Assembly (NCBI GenBank): GCA_900552015.1
Contig: URXY01000008.1
Location: forward strand, 1-44,103
DNA from: an uncultured Eubacteriales bacterium
Lineage (GTDB): Bacteria > Bacillota > Clostridia > Oscillospirales > Oscillospiraceae
DNA length: 44,103 bases
Reading direction: 5' to 3'
A model generated the notes under the pieces. The model was not told the origin of the DNA. It saw only the letters and a list, made by a program, of their open reading frames with translations, and did no database searches. Positions 38,505 to 44,103 of the stretch are shown here, one piece after another. The position numbers were made by a program, and so were the translations under genes. How positions within the stretch are numbered: the stretch's first letter is position 1; the number at the start of each line of letters is the position of its first letter.

Positions 38505-39211
38505 ACGGCACAGCGGAACTGCTGGAGGCCGCGGTGCAGGGCGACGAGCAGGCCTGCGAGCAAATGCTGCGCGACAACAGCGGCCTTATCTGGAGCATCG
38601 TGCGCCGATACTATGGCCGCGGCGTGGAGCCTGATGACTTATATCAGCTCGGATGCCTTGGATTTATCAAAGCAGTAAAGGGATTTGACCTGACGTTTGG
38701 AACACAGTTTTCGACCTACGCCGTACCGAAGATCGCGGGTGAGATTCGGCGCTTTCTGCGCGATGACGGCGCGGTCAAGGTCAGCCGAAGCGTGCGCGAG
38801 CAGGCGGCGATGATTTTCGCCGCGCGCGAAAGACTCAAAAACGCGCTTGGACGGGAGCCTGTACTCTCGGAGCTTTCGGAGGAGACGGGGCTGCGTCCCG
38901 AGGAGATCGCCCAATGCGAGTTGGCGGTCGCCGAGCCGGAGAGTTTGCAGCGCGAGACGGGCGACGGACTGACGCTTGAAGGAATGCTCGGCAGCGAGTC
39001 GCCCGAAGAGAGCATGGTCGAAAAGATCGCGCTGCGGGAAGCGATAGATGCACTGCCCGAGCGCGAGAGGATGACGATATTGCTGCGCTTTTTCAAGGGA
39101 CTGACGCAGGAGCAGGCGGCGCGCCTTCTGGGCGTGTCGCAGGTGCAGGTGTCCCGCCTGGAACGGAGAGCGCTCGAGAGACTGAGGGCGTCGCTCGCGG
39201 ACGAGCTTTGA
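38501..39211 (+). CDS. sigF: sporulation RNA polymerase sigma factor SigF (SpoIIAC)
   Basis: 236 aa. It is the first forespore-specific sigma factor. The N-terminus has LLEAAVQGDEQACEQML, region 2 has DDLYQLGCLGFIKAVKGFDLTFGTQFSTYAVPKIAGEIRRFLRDDG, region 3 has REPVLSELSEETGL, and region 4 has LPERERMTILLRFFKGLTQEQAARLLGVSQVQVSRLERRALE. It closes spoIIAA-AB-AC. Its 3' end overlaps the converging DUF4130 gene by 119 bases. Confidence 0.96.
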   Translation: MNGTAELLEAAVQGDEQACEQMLRDNSGLIWSIVRRYYGRGVEPDDLYQLGCLGFIKAVKGFDLTFGTQFSTYAVPKIAGEIRRFLRDDGAVKVSRSVREQAAMIFAARERLKNALGREPVLSELSEETGLRPEEIAQCELAVAEPESLQRETGDGLTLEGMLGSESPEESMVEKIALREAIDALPERERMTILLRFFKGLTQEQAARLLGVSQVQVSRLERRALERLRASLADEL

Positions 39212-39962
39212 AGTGGTCTTTGTCCTGAAACTCCGTCATCGTGCTCCAATAGCGTTTGGGCATGTGCGTCATGCGGAGTTTTTCATTTTTGCGCGCTTCG
39301 ATGGCGATGGTGTCGTAAAAGCAGCGCCAGAGGCGGCGATAACCGGCCTCCTCTTCATCGGGCTGCGCCATTTCAAAATGCTCGAGCGGTACGATGCGTG
39401 ACACGCCGCCGCTGTAGAGCAGCGCTTCACGGTGCGTGCGGTCATAGAGGAAGAAGGTCTCGTTGCGGTAGCGCTCGCAAAAGTGGCGGCGCAGCATGGG
39501 GAGCACGCGGTTTTTCGGCTCGATCTCCGCGCCGAGCACGCCGTCAAAGTCGGAAAAGCGGGTGAAGCCGCGGAACTGCTCGACCTCGCCCGAGAGCAGG
39601 CGCACAGCCCTCAGCAGCGGCAGATAGGTGTCATCGCTCAGGCGCGAGAGCAGCGCCGGCCCCTCGCGGTAAAATTTGGCGATAAAGCGGTAGATGGACA
39701 TTTCCTTATCGGGCATACAGGTGAGGAACGCGCGGCGCAGGAACGGACCGGCCTCCAGACTTCTTTTATAGAGGCTGCGGTAGATGCGCTGTGCGTGAGC
39801 GCGGTCAGTCGCAACGGCGCAAATTTCAAAAAGCGAAGGCTCGTCGTCCCCATCGCGCAAGATCGCGGTGGGGCGTTCCTTTTGCGTGTAGCTTTCAAAC
39901 ACGCAGCAGAGAAGACCGTCAAAGCTGCCATCATATTGATAGATGATCTCACGCCACGCCAT
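39093..39962 (-). CDS. TIGR03915/DUF4130-type putative DNA repair protein
   Basis: 289 aa. The N-terminus (IIYQYDGSFDGLLCCVFESY) and blocks FRGFTRFSDFDGVLGAEIEPKNRVLPMLRRHFCERY and MTHMPKRYWSTMTEF match the DUF4130 family that is regularly paired with a radical SAM partner (the next gene upstream). The last approximately 38 residues, rich in Pro/Ala/Arg, are read from the strand opposite to sigF and have no family match. So the natural stop has been lost, or the overlap is used. The family is associated with DNA metabolism; the reaction is not established. Confidence 0.82.
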   Translation of the reverse strand: MAWREIIYQYDGSFDGLLCCVFESYTQKERPTAILRDGDDEPSLFEICAVATDRAHAQRIYRSLYKRSLEAGPFLRRAFLTCMPDKEMSIYRFIAKFYREGPALLSRLSDDTYLPLLRAVRLLSGEVEQFRGFTRFSDFDGVLGAEIEPKNRVLPMLRRHFCERYRNETFFLYDRTHREALLYSGGVSRIVPLEHFEMAQPDEEEAGYRRLWRCFYDTIAIEARKNEKLRMTHMPKRYWSTMTEFQDKDHFKARPRATPSVSRALSVPGGTPAPATRPEGAPPAPASVP

Positions 39963-39972
39963 GGCTGCCTCC

Positions 39973-41241
39973 TTAGCCGACCTGGTCGAACAGCGATAGC
40001 TGCTGCGCTTCTGCCTGCGGCAGCGAATGGCGCTCGACCGTGATCAGATTTTGCAAGATGCCCTCCTGCGACAGTTTGAGCGGCGCAGCATAGCGCCCGC
40101 CGCAGGTGAGAAAGTATTGTGCGCGCTTCATCACGGCGCCGAGCTTTTTGAGATCCTCCGCGCGCAGTGTACCAGAGCGGCGCGCGACGAGAATGCGCTT
40201 GGCGCTCACAATGCCGATGCCCGGCACGCGCAGCAGCGCTTCATAGTCCGCGCGGTTGACATCAACGGGGAAAAATTCAGGGTGGCGCAGCGCCCAGCAG
40301 CACTTGGGGTCAAGGTTGGGGTCAAAGTCCGGCGCGCTGTCATCCAGCAGCTCACTCGCATGAAAGCCGTAAAACCGCAGTAGCCAGTCAGCCTGATAGA
40401 GCCGGTGCTCGCGCAGCAGCGGCGGCTTGGTGTCAAGCGCGGGCAGGAGCGTATTTTCGACGACCGGCACATAGGCTGAGTAAAAAACGCGTTTGAGGCG
40501 GTAGGAATCGTAGAGCGCCTGCGTCAAATTCAAAATGTGCAGGTCGCTCTCCTTCGTCGCGCCGACGATGAGCTGTGTGCTTTGGCCCGCGGGGGCGAAA
40601 CGCGGCGCGTGCTTGTATTTGACAAGCTCCTGTCTGCTTTGCCTCGCGCGGTCACGGATCTGCGCCATCGGGCGCAGGATCGCCTGCCGGGTCTTGTTCG
40701 GGGCGAGCAGCTTGAGCCCTGCCTCACTTGGCAGCTCGATATTCACGCTCAGACGGTCGGCCAAAAGGCCGAGCTGTTCCACAAGCTCCGGCGATGTGCC
40801 GGGGATGGCCTTTGCATGGATGTAGCCGTTGAAGCGATATTCGTTGCGCAAAAGCGACAGCGCGCGGATCATCAGCTCCGTCGTATAGTCCGGAGAGCGC
40901 AACACACCGGAGGAGAGGAACAGCCCCTCGATATAGTTGCGGCGGTAGAACTGGATGGTCAGCTCCGCCAGCTCTTCGGGTGTGAAGGTCGCACGCGGGG
41001 TATCGTTCGTGCAGCGGTTGACGCAGTACTTGCAGTTGTAGCAGCAGTCGTTCGAGAGCAGGACCTTTAAAAGCGTGATGCAGCGCCCGTCGGCAGAGAA
41101 GCTGTGGCAGCAGCCGGCGATGGACGACGATGTGCAGCCGATCCTGCCCTCCTGGAAGCCGCGCTTGGCGCCGCTCGAGGTGCAGGCGGCGTCATACTTT
41201 GCCGCATCGGCCAGGATGGTGAGTTTATCGAGCAGCTCCAT
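39973..41241 (-). CDS. TIGR03916-type putative DNA modification/repair radical SAM protein
   Basis: 422 aa. KLTILADAAKYDAACTSSG is the usual start, at 41241; an upstream in-frame Met at 41295 would run through the small membrane gene. CCYNCKYC is the CX3CX2C radical SAM cluster. Residues around LLRVPGIGIVSAKRILVARR form a helix-hairpin-helix for DNA binding. A further Cys-rich block (GCTSSSIAGCCHSF) precedes the SAM cluster. The stop is 10 bases before the DUF4130 gene start. Its reaction is not known to me; the DNA-binding motif and LexA boxes upstream support a role in DNA repair. Confidence 0.9.
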   Translation of the reverse strand: MELLDKLTILADAAKYDAACTSSGAKRGFQEGRIGCTSSSIAGCCHSFSADGRCITLLKVLLSNDCCYNCKYCVNRCTNDTPRATFTPEELAELTIQFYRRNYIEGLFLSSGVLRSPDYTTELMIRALSLLRNEYRFNGYIHAKAIPGTSPELVEQLGLLADRLSVNIELPSEAGLKLLAPNKTRQAILRPMAQIRDRARQSRQELVKYKHAPRFAPAGQSTQLIVGATKESDLHILNLTQALYDSYRLKRVFYSAYVPVVENTLLPALDTKPPLLREHRLYQADWLLRFYGFHASELLDDSAPDFDPNLDPKCCWALRHPEFFPVDVNRADYEALLRVPGIGIVSAKRILVARRSGTLRAEDLKKLGAVMKRAQYFLTCGGRYAAPLKLSQEGILQNLITVERHSLPQAEAQQLSLFDQVG

Positions 41242-41246
41242 TTTGC

Positions 41247-41369
41247 TCAGCGGACGTATTTTTCCTTGCGGCGGGCGGTCGGATCGTCGAGCCACATCAG
41301 CATTTTCATAATATTGCCCGAAACGAAACCGACGCCGATGAGCACAAAGATGAGAGTAGAAGTAGTCAT
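41247..41369 (-). CDS. 40-aa single-span membrane protein
   Basis: The frame reads MTTSTLIFVLIGVGFVSGNI and ends MWLDDPTARRKEKYVR. The residues from 5 to about 25 form a membrane helix and the C-terminus is basic. AGGGAGGATATTCTC precedes the ATG with good spacing. It is the first gene of the LexA-boxed operon, and its stop is 5 bases before the radical SAM start, so the two are coupled. It has not been assigned a family. The arrangement suggests a small SOS-induced protein. Confidence 0.7.
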   Translation of the reverse strand: MTTSTLIFVLIGVGFVSGNIMKMLMWLDDPTARRKEKYVR

Positions 41370-41391
41370 GAGAATATCCTCCCTGCAGTTA

Positions 41392-41439
41392 GAACTTTTG
41401 TTCGAGTGAAATTATAAATCGAACATACGTTCTTGTCAA
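41392..41439 (-). promoter_or_regulatory. LexA-type (SOS) boxes and sigma-A promoter of the radical SAM operon
   Basis: Minus strand: TTGACA (41439-41434), a 17-base spacer and TATAAT (41416-41411). One perfect GAAC-N4-GTTC box (41421-41432) lies inside the spacer and a second (41392-41403) just after the -10, near the expected transcription start. Both match the Firmicutes LexA consensus core. Repression by LexA and induction by DNA damage are therefore expected for the operon. Confidence 0.85.
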
Positions 41440-41479
41440 CAGAAAAATCGAACAAAAAGTCGATTTTTGTCGAAGGCAG

Positions 41480-41508
41480 TTGACCGGAAAGGAAAAAAAG
41501 GGTAAGAT
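41480..41508 (+). promoter_or_regulatory. sigma-A promoter of the PcrA/UvrD helicase gene
   Basis: TTGACC, a 17-base spacer and TAAGAT. A degenerate LexA half-site (GAACAAAAAGTC, 41450-41461) and the perfect box at 41421-41432 lie upstream, so joint control with the divergent operon is possible. Confidence 0.6.
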
Positions 41509-41539
41509 GTGGAAAGTTCAGGAAAGGGAAACAGATCAT

Positions 41540-43993
41540 ATGAGTGATTTTAACGCCCGTTACGCTGCCGCCCGCAAGGCGGCCATCGCGCGGGATTTTG
41601 CAAGAATGAACCCCGAGCAGCGCCGCGGTGTGCTGACGACCGAGGGCGCGCTGCTGCTGCTCGCGGGCGCGGGCAGCGGCAAGACGACGGTGCTCATCAA
41701 CCGCGTTGCGAACCTCTTGACCTACGGGCGGGGGAGTGACAGCGAAGAGGTGCCGCAGTGGGCAACGGAGGATGACCTTGCGTTTCTTAAAAACTATCCC
41801 GAGCAGCCGATGGCGGAGGAGCGCGGCCGGATGCAGCGCCTTTGCCGGCTCGATCCCGCCGCGCCGTGGTCGGTGCTGGCGGTGACGTTTACGAACAAGG
41901 CGGCAAACGAGCTGCGCGAGCGGCTCTCCGCCTTTGGTATTCAGGGAGCGGAGAGCGTATGGGCGATGACGTTCCATTCCGCCTGCGTGCGGATGCTGCG
42001 CCGCGACATCGACCGCCTTGGCTTTTCGCGCGATTTTACCATCTACGATACGGACGACTCCAAGCGTGTCATCAAGGACATTCTGAAAGAGCTCGGCATC
42101 GATGAAAAGAAGCTCACGCCGCGCGAGGCGCTCTCGGCCATCTCGAACGCCAAGGACGCAATGGAGACGCCGAAGGATTATTCCGAGCGCTGGAACGGCA
42201 GCGGCGACTGGCGCAGGGAGGCCATCGCCAAGGTCTATGTCCGCTATGTGCGCAGGCTCGCCGAGGCGAATGCGCTCGACTTCGATGACATCATCCTTCA
42301 CGCGGTCACACTGTTGCAGCAGGAGACAGAGGTGCGTGACTATTACCGGCATAAGTTCCGCTATGTGCTCATCGATGAGTATCAGGACACGAACCGTCTG
42401 CAATATCTTCTCATCAAGCAGCTCGTGGGAGAGAAGGGCAACATCTGTGTCGTCGGCGACGACGATCAGAGCATCTATAAGTTCCGCGGCGCGGACATCA
42501 CGAACATCCTGAACTTTGAAAAGGAGTACAAGGGCTGCCGCACGATCCGCCTCGAGCAGAATTACCGCTCCACACAGAATATCCTCGACGCGGCGAACGC
42601 CGTCATCAAGAATAACACCGGGCGCAAGGGCAAGACCCTGTGGACCGACGCGGGCGCGGGCGACCGCGTGCTCATCAAGACCGTCTTCAACGAGCAGGAC
42701 GAGGCAAATTTCGTCGTCAGCAGCATCATGATGGAGTACAACCGCGGGCGGGCGTGGAAGGACAATGCCATTTTGTACCGCATGAACGCGCAGTCGAACG
42801 CGCTCGAATATGCCTTCAAGCGCAACGGCGTGCCGTATCAGGTCGTCGGCGGGACGAAGTTCTTCGAGCGCGCCGAGGTCAAGGATATGCTCGCGTATCT
42901 CGCGGTCATCAATAACCCGAGCGACGATCTGCGCCTGCGGCGCATCATCAACAACCCGCCGCGCGGGATTGGCGGCACGACCATCGAGCGCGTGCAGAGC
43001 CTCGCGAGCGAGCAGGGCGTGCCGATGATCGAGATCCTGCGCGCGGCGGGGGAGTACGCGGTGCTCAAGAGTGCGGCGGGCAAGCTGGAGCGTTTCGCTC
43101 AGCTCATCGACGGCTTGCGCGAGCTGGCGGACACGATGGAGCTTGCGGAGTTCTACGATGCGGTCTGTGACCAGACGAGCTATGTGCGCACATTGCAGGA
43201 AAAGGGCGACATGGAGAGCCGCGGAAGGCTCGAAAACGTGCAGGAGCTCAAATCGAACATCCTGTCGTTTCTTGAAAACGGGCCGGAGGACGCGACGCTC
43301 TCGGGCTTTTTGAATGAGATCGCACTCTACACCGACCTCGACAGCGCGACGGGCGACAACTGCGTGACGATGATGACGATGCACAGCGCGAAGGGCCTCG
43401 AGTTCCCCTGCGTGTATGTCGTCGGCATGGAGGAGGGCATCTTCCCCGGCGAGCGCGTGCGCTACAACGATGAGGAAGTCGAGGAGGAGCGCAGACTCTG
43501 CTACGTTGCGATGACGCGCGCGAAGGAACGCCTGACGCTGACCTGCACGCGCCAGCGTATGCTTTTTGGCCGCACGAGCGTCAGTGAACCCTCGCGTTTT
43601 TTGGAGGAGGTCCCGTCGGAGAATGCCGACTGGGTCGGCCGTCAGGCGCAGGGCGCGTCCGGCTTTGGCGACACGAGCTTTGACGAAGGAAGCTCGTATT
43701 CTACGCGCGGCTACGGTAGCTACGGTCAGGGCGCGGCGCGCTACGACAGCGTCATGCAGCGCAGACCAAAATCGCAGGTGTCGCAAAAACTCGCGGCGCA
43801 GAAGCCCGCCGCCTCCGCGCCGCTGCTTCAGCTTTCCTCCGGCGACCAGATCCACCACAAGACGTTCGGCGACGGACTGGTCATCTCCGTCACCCCTATG
43901 GGCGGCGATGCACTGCTTGAGGTGGCGTTTGATACCGTTGGCACCAAAAAGTTGATGCTGAAAACGGCGGGGGTACATATTACTAAGTTGTGA
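41540..43993 (+). CDS. pcrA: ATP-dependent DNA helicase PcrA/UvrD
   Basis: 817 aa; the start at 41540 is chosen because MSDFNARY follows a GGAAAGGG site and the earlier in-frame TTG is part of the promoter. LAGAGSGKTT (41-50) is Walker A. Then TFTNKAANELRERL, VLIDEYQDTN (Walker B), VVGDDDQSIYKFRGAD, QNYRSTQNIL, TMMTMHSAKGLEFP and CYVAMTRAKERL complete the superfamily 1A motifs. The C-terminal tail with QIHHKTFGDGLVISV and HITKL is the PcrA RNA polymerase-interacting segment. It acts in nucleotide excision repair and in removing stalled replication complexes. Confidence 0.96.
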   Translation: MSDFNARYAAARKAAIARDFARMNPEQRRGVLTTEGALLLLAGAGSGKTTVLINRVANLLTYGRGSDSEEVPQWATEDDLAFLKNYPEQPMAEERGRMQRLCRLDPAAPWSVLAVTFTNKAANELRERLSAFGIQGAESVWAMTFHSACVRMLRRDIDRLGFSRDFTIYDTDDSKRVIKDILKELGIDEKKLTPREALSAISNAKDAMETPKDYSERWNGSGDWRREAIAKVYVRYVRRLAEANALDFDDIILHAVTLLQQETEVRDYYRHKFRYVLIDEYQDTNRLQYLLIKQLVGEKGNICVVGDDDQSIYKFRGADITNILNFEKEYKGCRTIRLEQNYRSTQNILDAANAVIKNNTGRKGKTLWTDAGAGDRVLIKTVFNEQDEANFVVSSIMMEYNRGRAWKDNAILYRMNAQSNALEYAFKRNGVPYQVVGGTKFFERAEVKDMLAYLAVINNPSDDLRLRRIINNPPRGIGGTTIERVQSLASEQGVPMIEILRAAGEYAVLKSAAGKLERFAQLIDGLRELADTMELAEFYDAVCDQTSYVRTLQEKGDMESRGRLENVQELKSNILSFLENGPEDATLSGFLNEIALYTDLDSATGDNCVTMMTMHSAKGLEFPCVYVVGMEEGIFPGERVRYNDEEVEEERRLCYVAMTRAKERLTLTCTRQRMLFGRTSVSEPSRFLEEVPSENADWVGRQAQGASGFGDTSFDEGSSYSTRGYGSYGQGAARYDSVMQRRPKSQVSQKLAAQKPAASAPLLQLSSGDQIHHKTFGDGLVISVTPMGGDALLEVAFDTVGTKKLMLKTAGVHITKL

Positions 43994-44020
43994 TTGCCCA
44001 ACACCGTGTGGGGATGCGAC

Positions 44021-44103
44021 AAGGGGGATATTCTCTTTCCGAGAAAGAGAATATCCCCCTTACACCCCCAAGAGAAAGGACGAGGGGAGCCCCCCTCGAC
44101 CCC
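44021..44103. repeat. dispersed hairpin element, truncated by the window end
   Basis: An 18-bp perfect hairpin (AAGGGGGATATTCTCTTT / AAAGAGAATATCCCCCTT, 44021-44061) is followed by TACACCCCCAAGAGAAAGG, the mirror of the sequence that precedes the end hairpin at 27061-27097, and then by a CGAGGGG / CCCCTCG hairpin. It also serves as the terminator of pcrA. Confidence 0.65.

Noticed and set aside
41450..41461. Possible third LexA box GAACAAAAAGTC
   Set aside because: Only half of the dyad matches GAAC-N4-GTTC; mentioned only as a degenerate site.
41366..43978. An 870-codon open frame on the minus strand across pcrA
   Set aside because: It is antisense to a complete helicase gene and is open only because of the GC-rich codon pattern; no family motifs.
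1..44103. CRISPR array or prophage
   Set aside because: No regularly spaced direct repeats and no phage structural, lysis or integrase genes were seen anywhere in the window.

Overview
The window is a GC-rich bacterial chromosome segment, most likely from a spore-forming member of the Clostridia close to the Oscillospiraceae/Ruminococcaceae. This is an inference from four things: the spoIIA and spoIIG sporulation loci, T-box regulated trp and val genes, many small Firmicutes families (DUF951, SpoIIM-like, YcxB-like, PadR plus HAAS/FtsW-like), and strong Shine-Dalgarno and sigma-A type promoters.

Layout. Positions 1-4060 are accessory: a zinc-ribbon membrane protein, a TnpV-like protein, an IS256-family transposase and a decayed IS200-type transposase with its end hairpins. 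They lie against two tandem tRNA-Ser genes (4067-4268). Positions 4.4-6.0 kb hold an ECF sigma/anti-sigma pair. Positions 6.0-12.9 kb hold a complete trpEGDCFBA operon on the minus strand, behind a sigma-A promoter and a tryptophan T-box leader. Next on the minus strand come a GNAT acetyltransferase, a MATE transporter with a long structured leader, a SpoIIM-like membrane protein and gltX. Then on the plus strand come trpS, tagO/wecA-like, wecB/mnaA-like and a membrane-anchored unknown. A minus-strand trio of small Pro-rich or Gln-rich proteins (21.7-22.7 kb) is followed by a second, paralogous ECF sigma/anti-sigma pair, nth, a LURP-one protein, rarA, DUF951 and a 29-aa membrane peptide.

Positions 26.8-27.1 kb are a hairpin-bounded non-coding element whose relatives recur at about 33.0 kb and at the right end of the window. 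Then come a lipoprotein, spoIIGA-sigE, a valine T-box leader with a YcxB-like gene and valS, a PadR/HAAS-FtsW-like module with visible operators, an Fe-S aldo/keto reductase with a GNAT, a Nudix gene broken by one stop codon, a NimA-like flavoprotein, spoIIAA-spoIIAB-sigF, and a DNA-repair divergon. In that divergon, DUF4130 and radical SAM/HhH proteins plus a 40-aa membrane peptide are transcribed away from a PcrA/UvrD helicase, and two perfect LexA-type boxes sit in the shared promoter region.

How the genes connect. TrpS charges tRNA-Trp, the ligand sensed by the trp T-box, and ValS charges tRNA-Val, sensed by its own T-box. SpoIIAA/AB/SigF and SpoIIGA/SigE form the early forespore and mother-cell sigma cascade. 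The most attractive poorly described system is the LexA-boxed radical SAM/DUF4130 repair cassette with its small membrane protein. The structured MATE leader, a candidate riboswitch, and the dispersed hairpin element come next.
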